64,000 nt of DNA, from the NCBI RefSeq assembly GCF_947502995.1, contig NZ_CANNBW010000017.1:1-64000 (forward strand), written 5' to 3'. This DNA comes from an uncultured Tenacibaculum sp. (GTDB lineage: Bacteria > Bacteroidota > Bacteroidia > Flavobacteriales > Flavobacteriaceae). Within the stretch, counting starts at the first letter, position 1. Every line of letters begins with the position of its first letter. The translations under genes and the position numbers were made by a program. Below the pieces are notes generated by a model. The model had not been told where the DNA came from. It ran no database searches and saw nothing but the letters and a program-made list of their open reading frames with translations. Positions 9,765-18,840 of the stretch are shown piece after piece.

Positions 9765-10223
9765 TTATTGAATTACTGAGTTTCTTTTGAAACAAGTATC
9801 AAAACAAATGAAAGAGTCTGTACCTGCAACTCCATTAATTAAATGCACTTTGTCGTATAAAACTTTTTGTAAATGTTCGTTATCACGAGTATAAGTAAGA
9901 ATAAAAATAGCGTAACTACCAGAAACAAAATTGCACTCAACAATTTCATCTATTTTTTCAAGTTCTCGCATTACTTCTTTAGCAAATCGAGCTTCTCTTA
10001 AACGAATACCAGTATACGATTTTGTTTTGTAACCTAGTTTTTTCTCATCGAGAACAAACTCAGCATTTTTAATTACTCCTTCAGTAGTTAATTTTTTAAT
10101 ACGTTGATGAATTAAAGAATTAGAAACATTCAATTCTTCAGCGATTTGAGAAAATGCTTTTCTAGCATCATCTCTAAGTTTAGATAAAATTTGTCGATCT
10201 ATGTAGTCAAATTGATTTTCCAA
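9765..10223 (-). CDS. Lrp/AsnC family transcriptional regulator
   Basis: The protein has 152 residues. The N-terminal winged HTH (about 5-60) carries the family pattern LDxxDRQILSKLxxDAR, seen here as IDRQILSKLRDDARKAF, followed by IAEELNVSNSLIHQRIKKL. The C-terminal RAM/AsnC effector-binding domain (about 70-145) carries FVSGSYAIFIL. Length is normal for the family. It lies between hglS-like and FAD/FeS dehydrogenase genes on the same strand with short gaps (29 and 167 bases). It therefore most likely controls this pathway, perhaps sensing lysine or a catabolite. The effector is inference. Confidence 0.9.
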   Translation of the reverse strand: MENQFDYIDRQILSKLRDDARKAFSQIAEELNVSNSLIHQRIKKLTTEGVIKNAEFVLDEKKLGYKTKSYTGIRLREARFAKEVMRELEKIDEIVECNFVSGSYAIFILTYTRDNEHLQKVLYDKVHLINGVAGTDSFICFDTCFKRNSVIQ

Positions 10224-10252
10224 GAGTATAATTTTATGTTTCTAATCATACA

Positions 10253-11683
10253 TTAAGTATTAAGTTCAGCTAAACATTTCTGAATAGTTTCATCTTGCAT
10301 GTCTTCATACCATTTCATTAATTCGTATACAGGAGCTCCTAAATCTTTTTCAAATAATAATTGATTGGAAGTTCCTTCGTAATTACGTTTGGCATCATCT
10401 GTTCCTAAGTTTGAAGCAAAAATTCCTGCTGCACTTACAGGTAAGAAATCCTCGTAAACCATCGGTTCTATTTTTAAATAGCCGTCTTCTAATAGTTGAG
10501 GAACATCTTCCTTTCTAAATAAACGATCTTTAGAAATATTTTTAGCTTTTTCAGTTGTAAAATAATGGAAATAGGCTAATTTTTCTGAATGTAATTCAGC
10601 ATAATTATCTGGAAAAACTGTAAAATTTTCTTGTAGTAATTTGTTGTATTCAGCTGCATTTTCAGCATTAGGAGAACCTCCAATTGCTTTACGTGTTTTA
10701 CCAAGTAATTCATTATATAAGTCAAGTCCTTTCTGAGTTAAAGCTGCTCCACGTTGTTCAATTTCGCCAAAACGAGCTTTATGTTCACCCATTTTTCCGT
10801 TTCCGTTATCGTTTTTAAAAGTAACTTTTTCAGTTAATGCTTTAAAACTTGTTTGACGTAATAGGATAGGACATTTTCTAGTTGGCGGACCTTCAATATT
10901 ATCTTTCGGTGGAATATGACGAGCTTCCATACTTGCTTGTACTTTATCTATATCTAAACTTCTTGGAGTTAGATGGTTGATATGAGGACCTTTAAAAGCA
11001 ACTACATCTGCAATTAAACGATGCTGTTTTAGTAAAGCTTCATACATTTCATAATCTACAGTAGCCGTGTCATGCCATCTAAAAGTTTCTAATGCTTCTT
11101 GAACAAAAATTTCGGCATCTTCTTTGTTTAATCCGCCTTGTTTTTCAGATTTTTCAATGAGCTCTAAAGCTTTCTGTGTAAAGATTTGACGATCTTCTAA
11201 AATAGTTTCAACACGTTCACGTAAATTATTATCATCAATTAAATCTAAACGCAATAAAGAAGTGAAAACTCTAAAAGGAGCTTGATTTAAAGCTGTGTTT
11301 TCAATTGCTCTAAAGGCTGTAGAATGTACAGGAACGCCAGCTGTAGCTAAGTCGTAATATCCAACAGGAAACATCCCCATAACTTTAAATAAACGTCGCA
11401 TTGTAAATAATTCGTATGGTTTTCCTAAACGAATAGCACCATGACGTTCCATGTTTAATCGAGTAATCTCTCCTGTATTAGCAAGTTGTTCTTTTATCAA
11501 AGTAGATTCAGAAAGAACAGTATCGTTAATATCATGAACTAAATCTAATAAATCTCCGTATAACGGAACTTCATTTTTATACATGTCAGACATGATTGAA
11601 GCAAAACGGTTACGAATATATTCTGGCGAAACAAATGCTTTTGTATCTAAATTAGAATTATCTACAATATTTTTTGATGACAT
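10253..11683 (-). CDS. hglS: 2-oxoadipate dioxygenase/decarboxylase, HglS/YdcJ family (DUF1338)
   Basis: This 476-residue protein matches the DUF1338 family, of which HglS of Pseudomonas putida is the characterised member. That enzyme is an Fe(II)-dependent enzyme that turns 2-oxoadipate into D-2-hydroxyglutarate in lysine catabolism. The metal and substrate motifs are visible: MERHGAIRLG (His81), GPHINHLTPRSLD (His234/His237) and RFGEIEQRG (Glu307). These correspond in type and order to the His-His-Glu triad of the family. The protein is cytosolic, with no signal. It is the first gene of a three-gene operon with an Lrp regulator and a YdiJ-like D-2-hydroxyglutarate dehydrogenase, which together would return carbon to 2-oxoglutarate. 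Confidence 0.85.
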   Translation of the reverse strand: MSSKNIVDNSNLDTKAFVSPEYIRNRFASIMSDMYKNEVPLYGDLLDLVHDINDTVLSESTLIKEQLANTGEITRLNMERHGAIRLGKPYELFTMRRLFKVMGMFPVGYYDLATAGVPVHSTAFRAIENTALNQAPFRVFTSLLRLDLIDDNNLRERVETILEDRQIFTQKALELIEKSEKQGGLNKEDAEIFVQEALETFRWHDTATVDYEMYEALLKQHRLIADVVAFKGPHINHLTPRSLDIDKVQASMEARHIPPKDNIEGPPTRKCPILLRQTSFKALTEKVTFKNDNGNGKMGEHKARFGEIEQRGAALTQKGLDLYNELLGKTRKAIGGSPNAENAAEYNKLLQENFTVFPDNYAELHSEKLAYFHYFTTEKAKNISKDRLFRKEDVPQLLEDGYLKIEPMVYEDFLPVSAAGIFASNLGTDDAKRNYEGTSNQLLFEKDLGAPVYELMKWYEDMQDETIQKCLAELNT

Positions 11684-11987
11684 AACGAATCGATTTTTAT
11701 TACAAAATAAATAAATTTAATCTCTATTCTGGTTTATAAAAGTGAAATTTACTTTTAAATCAGGTTTTTTGAGTTATATTAACTTTTTAGATCTTGTTTT
11801 TAAAAGAGAAAAAACATTTTTTATTTTAAAATAGCCTTTTTAAAATCAAATTGACTTTTCTTTGATGATGAATCTATTGATTTAATGTTAGAATGCTTGA
11901 AAAAGAATGAATTGTAGAGTGATATTTGTATAAACTGTAACAAATCAGAAATAAAATCGTCTTTTAAATAAAAATGCGATTTTCTAT
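11684..11987. other. Divergent intergenic region, about 300 bases
   Basis: An A/T-rich region separates the hglS-like gene (minus) from the YqaE gene (plus). Promoters for both must lie here. No convincing palindrome, RNA fold or extra reading frame was identified. Confidence 0.5.
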
Positions 11988-12146
11988 ATGAATATATTAA
12001 GAGTTTTATTAGCTATTATATTTCCTCCACTATCAATTATCGATAAAGGTTGTGGATCTTTTGTAATTATTTTTCTATTGACACTTTGTGGATGGATTCC
12101 TGGAGTAATTGGTGCTTTAGTGATTTTAAATAATCCTAACAGTTAA
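11988..12146 (+). CDS. YqaE/Pmp3 family small membrane protein
   Basis: This is a 52-residue microprotein starting at an ATG. It is almost entirely two hydrophobic helices and carries the family signature: IFPPLSI, then a loop with KGCG, then LTLCGWIPGVIGALVI. Members of this family (bacterial YqaE, yeast Pmp3) are two-helix plasma-membrane proteins linked to membrane potential and salt or stress tolerance. It stands alone between divergent hglS and the co-directional M14 peptidase gene. The signature is strong enough for the call despite the length. Confidence 0.88.
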   Translation: MNILRVLLAIIFPPLSIIDKGCGSFVIIFLLTLCGWIPGVIGALVILNNPNS

Positions 12147-12229
12147 TCTTGTTCATTTAGTTAAGTATTAATTTTTTCTTAAAATTTAGATTCATTTAGG
12201 TATTCGATTAAAGTTCAAACTATTGGTCA

Positions 12230-12237
12230 TATCTTTG
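12230..12237 (+). promoter_or_regulatory. Putative -7 box (TATCTTTG) for the M14 peptidase gene
   Basis: It matches the Bacteroidota TAnnTTTG consensus and lies 23 bases before the ATG. No clear -33 TTTG was seen at the expected distance. Confidence 0.4.
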
Positions 12238-12260
12238 TTAGGTACACCGAATACTTCAAA

Positions 12261-14765
12261 ATGAAAAAAATACTTACACTATTACTGTCTTCAGTAATCT
12301 TGTCTTCTTTTGCACAAAGCAAATTAGATTTATCTTATTATTTACCAAAAAATGTAACTTACAATAAAAATATTCCTACTCCAAAATCTGTTATTGGACA
12401 TGAGGTAGGAGAGTGGCATATTACTCACGATAAGTTACTATATTATATGAAAGCTCTAGCAAAAGCTTCAGATAGAGTTGTTATTGAAGAAAGAGGAAAA
12501 ACTTACGAAGACAGACCTTTGATTTTATTAAAAATTACTTCTTCTAATAATCATAATAAATTAGAAGATATAAGGAAAAAGCATATTGAATTAACAGATA
12601 ATAGTTCAGTAGATGTTTCAAATTTACCTATTGTAGTTTATCAAGGATTTTCCATTCACGGTAATGAAGCTAGTGGAGCAAATGCTGCGTTAGTAGCTGC
12701 ATACCATTTGGCAGCTGCTGAAGGAAAAGAGATAGAAAATCTGTTAAATAATACAGTTATTTTATTCGACCCGTGTATGAATCCAGATGGAGTACAACGT
12801 TTTTCGTATTGGGCAAATAGCAATAAATCAAAAAATATAAATCCAGATCCAAACGATAGAGAGTATACTGAAATTTGGCCAAGAGGAAGAACAAATCATT
12901 ATTGGTTTGATATGAATAGAGATTGGCTTCCAGTTCAGTTACCGGAAAGTAAATCTCGTATTAAAACTTTTCATGAATGGTTACCAAATATTCTAACGGA
13001 TCACCATGAAATGGGAAGTAATTCTACATTTTTCTTTCAACCAGGAATTCAAAGTAGAACTCATCCTTTAACTCCAAAGTTAAATCAAGAATTAACAAAA
13101 GAGATAGCTACATTTCATGCCAAAGCGTTAGACGAAATAGGTTCTTTATATTATTCAGAAGAAAGTTTTGATGATTTTTACTATGGTAAGGGATCTACTT
13201 TTCCGGATATAAACGGAGGAATAGGAATTTTATTTGAACAAGGAAGTTCCAGAGGTCATGCACAAGAAACAGACAATGGAGTTTTAACGTTTCCATTTAC
13301 TATTCGTAATCAGTTTACGGCCGCGCTTTCTACTTTAGAAGCAGCAAACAATATGCGTGTTAAATTGTTAAATTATCAACAACGTTTTTACAAGAACTCT
13401 AAATCATTTGAAAAAGAAAAAGCTATTGTTTTTGGAGATGAAAAAGATGCTGCCAAAGCTTATCAATTAGCTGAAGTATTACACAGGCACAAGATTAAAG
13501 TACATAAATTAAAGGCTGATTTTAATGAGGGCAGTTTAAAATTTAAGAAAAACTCTAGTTACGCTGTTCCTTTAAATCAGAAAAATGTACGATTAATAAA
13601 TGCAATGTTCGATGTAAGAAAGAGTTTTCAAGATAGTTTATTTTACGATGTTTCTGCATGGACATTCAATCATGCTTTTGGTGTAGATTTTTTAAAGGAT
13701 GTTTCTTTATCTAAGGTTGGTGATGAAATTAAGAAGCCAATATTACAAGAAGGAAATATTGATTTTAAAAGTGAAGTAGGTTATTTAATGCCTTGGAACG
13801 AGTATTATGCTCCAAAAGCATTGAATCATATTTTAAATAAAGGTTTACGTGTCAAAGTGGCCATGAAAACTTTTAAAAACGGATTAAAAACGTATGATTA
13901 CGGAACAATTTTTATTCCTGTTCAAAATCAAGAACTTAACGGTAAAGAACTTTTTGAGTTTTTATCTAAAAGTGCTAAAGACAGTCATTTGAATATTTTT
14001 GGTGTTAAAACTGGACTCAATGATGGTATTGATTTGGGGAGTAATAACTTTAGAAACATTAAGAAACAGAAAGTAGCTGTTTTAGTAGGGAATGGAATAT
14101 CGCCAAGTGATGCAGGAGAGATTTGGCATTTATTCGACCAAAGATTTGATATGCGTATTACAAAGCTAGATGTTTCTAATTTTAGGAGAACAGATCTATC
14201 AAAATATTCAACGATTATAATGCCAAATGTATCTTCATTGGATAATATTGTCGATAGTAAGTTAAAAGAGTGGACTATAAACGGAGGTGTTCTTATTGGT
14301 TATAAAAATGCATCTCGTTGGTTATCTAACAATAAGTTTATTAAGTTAGAGTTTAATAGTAAAAAACCTCTAATAGCTAAAAATATTAAATTCGAAGATA
14401 GAAGATTGTTTTCAGGAGCTCAAGTAATAGGAGGAGCAATATTTAAAGCAAACTTAGATAGATCTCATCCTGTAAATTTTGGATATAAAAATAATTCAAT
14501 TGCATTATTTAGAAATAGTACTTTATTTATAAAAGCTGATAAGAATAGTTATAATAATCCTATTCGTTATACTAACGATCCACTATTGAGTGGATATATT
14601 TCTAAACCTAATTTAGAGCAGTTAAAAGAAACAGTACCTTTTAAAGCTAGTCAATTAGGTAGAGGGAAAGTTTTAGTTTTTACTGACAATACTAATTTTA
14701 GAGCATTCTGGTTTGGAACAAATAAGTTATTGATGAACGCAGTTTTCTTTGGAGATAAAATGTAA
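12261..14765 (+). CDS. Secreted M14-family zinc carboxypeptidase
   Basis: The protein has 834 residues and a signal peptide (MKKILTLLLSSVILSSFAQS). The M14 peptidase domain (about 45-360) shows the zinc motif HGNEASG (His133, Glu136), then NPDG and NRDW. A third zinc ligand is in TDHHEMGSN (His248/His249), and the likely catalytic Glu326 is in ILFEQGSS. The C-terminal half resembles a GATase1-like alpha/beta domain, as in other large Bacteroidota M14 proteins. No T9SS C-terminal domain is visible, so a periplasmic location is favoured. It is a monocistronic gene with its own terminator. Confidence 0.88.
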   Translation: MKKILTLLLSSVILSSFAQSKLDLSYYLPKNVTYNKNIPTPKSVIGHEVGEWHITHDKLLYYMKALAKASDRVVIEERGKTYEDRPLILLKITSSNNHNKLEDIRKKHIELTDNSSVDVSNLPIVVYQGFSIHGNEASGANAALVAAYHLAAAEGKEIENLLNNTVILFDPCMNPDGVQRFSYWANSNKSKNINPDPNDREYTEIWPRGRTNHYWFDMNRDWLPVQLPESKSRIKTFHEWLPNILTDHHEMGSNSTFFFQPGIQSRTHPLTPKLNQELTKEIATFHAKALDEIGSLYYSEESFDDFYYGKGSTFPDINGGIGILFEQGSSRGHAQETDNGVLTFPFTIRNQFTAALSTLEAANNMRVKLLNYQQRFYKNSKSFEKEKAIVFGDEKDAAKAYQLAEVLHRHKIKVHKLKADFNEGSLKFKKNSSYAVPLNQKNVRLINAMFDVRKSFQDSLFYDVSAWTFNHAFGVDFLKDVSLSKVGDEIKKPILQEGNIDFKSEVGYLMPWNEYYAPKALNHILNKGLRVKVAMKTFKNGLKTYDYGTIFIPVQNQELNGKELFEFLSKSAKDSHLNIFGVKTGLNDGIDLGSNNFRNIKKQKVAVLVGNGISPSDAGEIWHLFDQRFDMRITKLDVSNFRRTDLSKYSTIIMPNVSSLDNIVDSKLKEWTINGGVLIGYKNASRWLSNNKFIKLEFNSKKPLIAKNIKFEDRRLFSGAQVIGGAIFKANLDRSHPVNFGYKNNSIALFRNSTLFIKADKNSYNNPIRYTNDPLLSGYISKPNLEQLKETVPFKASQLGRGKVLVFTDNTNFRAFWFGTNKLLMNAVFFGDKM

Positions 14766-14782
14766 ATCAAATAATATTAAAT

Positions 14783-14825
14783 ATGGAATTCAAGTAATCC
14801 TAAGAAACTTGAGTTCCATTTTTTA
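14783..14825 (+). terminator. Terminator of the M14 peptidase gene
   Basis: A 13-bp stem (ATGGAATTCAAGT with ACTTGAGTTCCAT, one G-T pair) with an 11-base loop is followed by TTTTTT. It overlaps the 3' end of the convergent CsaA-like gene. Confidence 0.8.
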
Positions 14826-15147
14826 TATTTTCTTTAGAATTAGATAATACTACAACTTCATTATTATCATTATATACACCTAAAACTAAGCATTCACTCA
14901 TAAAATTTGCTATTTGTTTAGGTTTAAAATTAATAATACAGTTTACCTTCTTATTAATTAAATCTTCTTTACTATATAAACTTGTAATTTGTGCACTAGT
15001 TTTTTTTATACCTATAGCACTGCCAAAATCTATTGTTAATTGATAAGCAGGTTTTCTTGCTTTAGGAAAGTCATTAACACTTATAATAGTACCAACTCTA
15101 ATATCTATTTTTAAGAAATCATCAAAATTAATAGTAGTTTCCATCAT
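14800..15147 (-). CDS. CsaA-like tRNA-binding (OB-fold) protein
   Basis: This 115-residue protein is a single EMAP/Trbp111-type OB fold with FLKIDIRVGTI at the start, KARKPAYQLTIDFG, and VLGVYNDNNEVVVL near the end, as in CsaA. CsaA family members bind tRNA and have been proposed as secretion chaperones. Two adjacent start codons (MM) are possible. It lies three bases after the DUF962 gene, so the two are co-transcribed. A standalone role rather than a synthetase fragment is supported by full family length. Confidence 0.85.
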   Translation of the reverse strand: MMETTINFDDFLKIDIRVGTIISVNDFPKARKPAYQLTIDFGSAIGIKKTSAQITSLYSKEDLINKKVNCIINFKPKQIANFMSECLVLGVYNDNNEVVVLSNSKENIKNGTQVS

Positions 15148-15150
15148 TAG

Positions 15151-15618
15151 TTATTTCTTAGAGGATAATTTTTCTATTACCCATAATGGACCAATTAAAA
15201 GGAATTGTAAATCTTTGATAAATGAAGGTTTTTTTCCTTCAACCTTATGTCCATAGAATTGTCCAATCCATGCTATAACAAAAATAGCTATAGAAACAAT
15301 TAATAAATTTGAATGATTATTTATCCAATTATTACCAGCAATTGCTAAAAGTATAAAAATGATCATTTTTATAAAGTACCAAAATCCTAATCTTAAGTAA
15401 AAGAAAACAGACAAGAAAACACCTATTACAAAAGCCCAATTCTCAATAAGAGGATTATATAGTTTAAATGTGTTTTTGATTAGGGTAGGAGGTATGGACA
15501 TAAATAAACCAATAACACTAAAAAAAATTGCAGGCACACAAATGTAATGTATCAATTGATTTGTTTCGTTTTGGTGACTAACTGCATATTCTTCAAACCA
15601 TTGTTTAGCTGTTCTCAT
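15151..15618 (-). CDS. DUF962/Mpo1-like membrane protein
   Basis: This 155-residue protein has about four transmembrane helices. The conserved Mpo1 motifs are visible: HQNETNQLIHYICVP near residues 15-29, and AWIGQFYGHKVEGKKP followed by LIGPLWV near the C-terminus. The yeast member Mpo1 is an Fe(II)-dependent dioxygenase acting on 2-hydroxy fatty acids; the conserved histidines seen here fit metal binding. The bacterial role is unproven. It is the first gene of a two-gene unit with the CsaA-like gene. Confidence 0.85.
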   Translation of the reverse strand: MRTAKQWFEEYAVSHQNETNQLIHYICVPAIFFSVIGLFMSIPPTLIKNTFKLYNPLIENWAFVIGVFLSVFFYLRLGFWYFIKMIIFILLAIAGNNWINNHSNLLIVSIAIFVIAWIGQFYGHKVEGKKPSFIKDLQFLLIGPLWVIEKLSSKK

Positions 15619-15631
15619 AATTTTTTAAATT

Positions 15632-15660
15632 AAAAAAGGCCAGAATTACTTCTGACCTTT
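15632..15660 (-). terminator. Terminator of the secreted TonB_C gene at 15687-16772
   Basis: On the minus strand AAAGGTCAGAA pairs with TTCTGGCCTTT around a four-base loop (one mismatch on the plus reading becomes a G-T pair), followed by a T run. Confidence 0.75.
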
Positions 15661-15686
15661 GTAGTATATAAATCTCTGTTAGTATA

Positions 15687-16772
15687 TTATTTGTTTAAAG
15701 CAAAGTTTATAGGGAAACTATATCTAACTTTAACTCTTACGCCTTTTTTCATTGCAGGCTTTAACTTAGGCATTCTGCTTAAAATTGAAACTAAAGCATC
15801 TTCTAAGATTTTTCCTCCCTCTGGGCCTTTAGCTCTAATATTTACAACTTCACCGTTAGTGTCAACGATAAAAGAAGCAGTTACTTTACCTTGAATATTT
15901 TTTCTTTTAGCTTCTTCTGGGTAAGCAAAGTTTTCATTGATGAATTTAGAAAACTGAACATTAAAACAGCTTTGAGAATCTTTAGCATTACAATCAGAAA
16001 ATAAAGGAACTGAATCTACACTTTTAAATCCAAAGATATCTTTTGTGTTTTCTGGAATCTTCTTAACTCTTTTTACGTTAGAAGGTCTTTTTCCAGGAAT
16101 TCTAAAGTTAATAGGTACACCATATTTAACTTTAACACTTTTACCGTTATGCTTACCAGGTTTAAACTTTGGTAATCTCTTAATGATACGAATAGCTTCT
16201 TTTTCAAGTAATTCTCCCTGATATGGTCCTCTTACATTTAAATCAGCAACATCACCATTCTTATCGATAACAAATTGAACTAAAACTCTACCTTGGATAG
16301 ACTCTTCATAAGCTTTACCAGGATAAGAGAAGTTTCTTCTAATATGATCATCGATATTTTTCTTGAAACATTTTTCTTGTTTAAAAATTGCTACTTTCTC
16401 ACAATCTTCAAATAAAGGAATTTCTTCTACAAGGTTAAAAGGAACCTTTTCTACAACATCTTCACTACTTAAATCTAAATTACCAACTAAAGAAGCTTTT
16501 TTCTTTAATTCAGCTAATTTATTTGAAGTAGCACTAGAAGTATTTACACCTGTAACAGCATTTCTTTTACGAATAACTCTTCGTCTAGAAGTTACTTCTA
16601 CAGATATTTTTTTTGTTTTTCCGTCTTTACTGTCTACTGAACATTTTGTGATACTGTTTAAGTCTAATGCAGGATCTCCTGCTGGTGTATCACATGTTTC
16701 GTCTTTTGATTGAGAAAATGCAAATTGCTGAAAAAGGAATATTGCAGCAACTGCGAAAACTTTTTTAAACAT
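15687..16772 (-). CDS. Secreted protein with two TonB C-terminal domains
   Basis: The protein has 361 residues. A signal peptide (cleavage near FAFSQS) replaces the usual N-terminal membrane anchor of TonB. The mature N-terminus has a Cys pair framed by ETCDTP and DLNSITKC, then a basic stretch (RRRVIRKRN). Two TonB_C domains follow at about 150-230 and 275-358; each has YP--A, a G-V---F-(I/V)DxxG core and a C-terminal KV(K/R)Y--PINF. Each is preceded by a second Cys pair (PLF-DC...CF). Two paralogs lie in the window (16939-17619 and 38184-38894). TonB_C domains contact TonB boxes of outer-membrane receptors; without an ExbBD anchor, energy transduction is doubtful, and a periplasmic accessory role is inferred. 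Confidence 0.8.
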   Translation of the reverse strand: MFKKVFAVAAIFLFQQFAFSQSKDETCDTPAGDPALDLNSITKCSVDSKDGKTKKISVEVTSRRRVIRKRNAVTGVNTSSATSNKLAELKKKASLVGNLDLSSEDVVEKVPFNLVEEIPLFEDCEKVAIFKQEKCFKKNIDDHIRRNFSYPGKAYEESIQGRVLVQFVIDKNGDVADLNVRGPYQGELLEKEAIRIIKRLPKFKPGKHNGKSVKVKYGVPINFRIPGKRPSNVKRVKKIPENTKDIFGFKSVDSVPLFSDCNAKDSQSCFNVQFSKFINENFAYPEEAKRKNIQGKVTASFIVDTNGEVVNIRAKGPEGGKILEDALVSILSRMPKLKPAMKKGVRVKVRYSFPINFALNK

Positions 16773-16938
16773 ACTTTCTTAGGGATTAGAGATTATCTAT
16801 GCGGCTAAGATATGAATTTATGTCGACTAAAAAAAATTTACGAGTTTTTTTTAATCGATTGCAAATAAGCGAAATACATAATTTAGTCATATATTTTATC
16901 TCATCCAAAAAATATGCCAAAAGGAATAAACGTCAAAT

Positions 16939-17619
16939 TTACTCACTAAAATTAATAGGTAAACTGTACTTTACATTTACAGGTAAACCGTTTTGTTTAC
17001 CTGGAGTAAATCTTGGTAATTTACTTACAACCCTCTCTATTTCTTGTTCAAGTTGTTTGTTTTTATTCCTAGATTTAATAAGAAGATTATTTACGTTACC
17101 TTTCACATCAACAGTAAATTGTAAGAAAACTCTACCGTTTAATCCTTCATCAGAAGCTCTTTCTGGATCAAAGTTTTTAGCAAAGTGTTTAGAGAATTGT
17201 TCGTTAAAACAATCACTTTTATTTCCATTATTATTTTCACAATTAGGGAATAATGGAACTTCATCTACAACTGAAAATAAAATTTCTTGAGCTATTACTT
17301 TTTTTGTAACAAGTTTGCTGCGGATCTCAAGTTTATCGTTACTTGAATTAATTTCCTTTTTAAGATTATTGGTATTACCTAATGAATTAGCCTTATTCCT
17401 TTTTCTTATAACTCTTTTTCTGATTTTACTTGAAGCAACATTAAGAGTAACTTTTCTTTTATTGTCTGATTCCTTTTTAATAGTACATTTAGAAATACTA
17501 TTTAAATCATTAATTAAAGGTTCATTTGGTGTATCGCATGTCTCTTTAGATTGAGAATAAACATAAGTAGATAGTAACATTAAAATGGTTACTAGCAGTG
17601 GGGGGGTAAAATGTTTCAT
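16939..17619 (-). CDS. Secreted TonB C-terminal domain protein, single-domain paralog
   Basis: The protein has 226 residues with a signal peptide ending near YVYSQS. It has the same framework as its neighbour: KETCDTP, DLNSISKC, a basic KRVIRKRN block, PLFPNC with a partner CF, then one TonB_C domain (GLNGRVFLQFTVD, LPRFTPGKQNG, KYSLPINF). It lies directly upstream of the two-domain paralog on the same strand, 166 bases apart, so tandem duplication is likely. The interaction partner is unknown. Confidence 0.8.
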   Translation of the reverse strand: MKHFTPPLLVTILMLLSTYVYSQSKETCDTPNEPLINDLNSISKCTIKKESDNKRKVTLNVASSKIRKRVIRKRNKANSLGNTNNLKKEINSSNDKLEIRSKLVTKKVIAQEILFSVVDEVPLFPNCENNNGNKSDCFNEQFSKHFAKNFDPERASDEGLNGRVFLQFTVDVKGNVNNLLIKSRNKNKQLEQEIERVVSKLPRFTPGKQNGLPVNVKYSLPINFSE

Positions 17620-17830
17620 GGTTTGAGGGGAATTTTTATTATTAAACTAAACTATATCTTCATTTACAAATTTCGGTTTTAAGTTATTTTATGATGTTAA
17701 GGATCTTTTATTGAAAAGTTAAATCAGATGAAAAAGAACTATAAATTTTATTTTTAATTTCATAATAAATTTACAGTTAATTAACATTTGTGTCAGTGAA
17801 TCTCTAACTCTTTCAAAATTAGTGAATTAA

Positions 17831-17870
17831 AAAAGCTAATCTATTAACATTTGTTAATAAATTAGCTTTT
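17831..17870 (-). terminator. Terminator after the cyclophilin-FKBP gene
   Basis: AAAAGCTAAT pairs with ATTAGCTTTT, with an inner ATTAAC/GTTAAT extension; the A/T flanks give a U tract on either strand. It most likely ends the prfC, beta-barrel and PPIase transcript. Confidence 0.7.
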
Positions 17871-17901
17871 TATTTGTTTGTTTTACTGTTTGTTAACAGT
17901 T

Positions 17902-18831
17902 TTATTTAATATTCATTAATTCTACGTCAAAAATTAATGTAGCATCAGGAGGAATTACTCCACCAGCTCCACTAGATCCGTAAGCTAAGTTAGAAGGAAT
18001 TACTAAACGAGCTTTATCTCCAACTTGTAGTAATTGTATTCCTTCATCCCATCCTGGAATTACTTGACCAACTCCAATAGCAAAATCAATTGGTTGTTTA
18101 CGTTTATATGAAGAATCAAAAACAGTTCCGTCTAATAATTGTCCTTTATAGTGTACAGAAACCATTGCTCCTTTAGTTGCTTTTTTTCCTTCACCTTTTT
18201 GAATGATTTTATAACGCAATCCACTTGGAGTTTCATCATAACCAGCTGCAACCTGATCTAAAAGTTCTTTTTGCTTAGCTTTTTCAGCAGCTTCTCTTTT
18301 TTCACGTTCTCCTTCAAAAGATCTAAAAGCCTCAACTGCATTCCAAGCTTCGGCAGTTTCACCAACTCTTAAAATTTCAACATTCATATCGTCACCTTGC
18401 TCAACAGCATCAACAACATCTTGTCCTTCAATTACACTACCGAAAACAGTATGCTTTCCGTCTAACCATGGAGTAGCAACATGAGTAATAAAGAATTGAG
18501 AACCGTTAGTTCCTGGCCCAGCATTTGCCATAGAAAGTTTTCCAGGAGCATCGTGCTTTAATTCTGGGTGAATTTCATCGTCAAATTTATAACCTGGATT
18601 TCCAGTACCTGTTCCTTGTGGGCAACCACCTTGAATCATAAAGTCAGCAATAACTCTATGAAACTTTAATCCATTATAATAAGGCTCACCTTGAGGACGA
18701 GCTGTGTTTTCTAAATTTCCTTCAGCTAAAGCAACAAAGTTACCAACTGTTCCAGGAGTTTTTTCGTATTCTAAATTCACTAAAATGTCTCCTTTAGGAG
18801 TAGTGAACTTTGCGTATATTCCGTTATTCAT
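17902..18831 (-). CDS. Cyclophilin-FKBP fusion peptidyl-prolyl isomerase (dual-family immunophilin, CFBP type)
   Basis: This 309-residue protein has no signal peptide and so is cytosolic. Residues about 5-165 are a cyclophilin: FHRVI, FMIQGG, GSQFFIT and [11 protein letters not shown] charged helical linker (about 166-200) leads to a complete FKBP domain (about 210-309): [34 protein letters not shown] and [13 protein letters not shown]. Cyclophilin-then-FKBP fusions are known from Flavobacteria as CFBP immunophilins. Both active sites look intact. It lies nine bases after the beta-barrel gene and probably in one operon with it and prfC, hinting at folding of new proteins. Confidence 0.9.
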   Translation of the reverse strand: MNNGIYAKFTTPKGDILVNLEYEKTPGTVGNFVALAEGNLENTARPQGEPYYNGLKFHRVIADFMIQGGCPQGTGTGNPGYKFDDEIHPELKHDAPGKLSMANAGPGTNGSQFFITHVATPWLDGKHTVFGSVIEGQDVVDAVEQGDDMNVEILRVGETAEAWNAVEAFRSFEGEREKREAAEKAKQKELLDQVAAGYDETPSGLRYKIIQKGEGKKATKGAMVSVHYKGQLLDGTVFDSSYKRKQPIDFAIGVGQVIPGWDEGIQLLQVGDKARLVIPSNLAYGSSGAGGVIPPDATLIFDVELMNIK

Positions 18832-18840
18832 TATAAATTA

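Noticed and set aside
16799..17290. Plus-strand frame opposite the TonB_C genes
   Set aside because: It lies antisense to a clear TonB_C coding sequence and its start is in the spacer; it has no recognisable domain.
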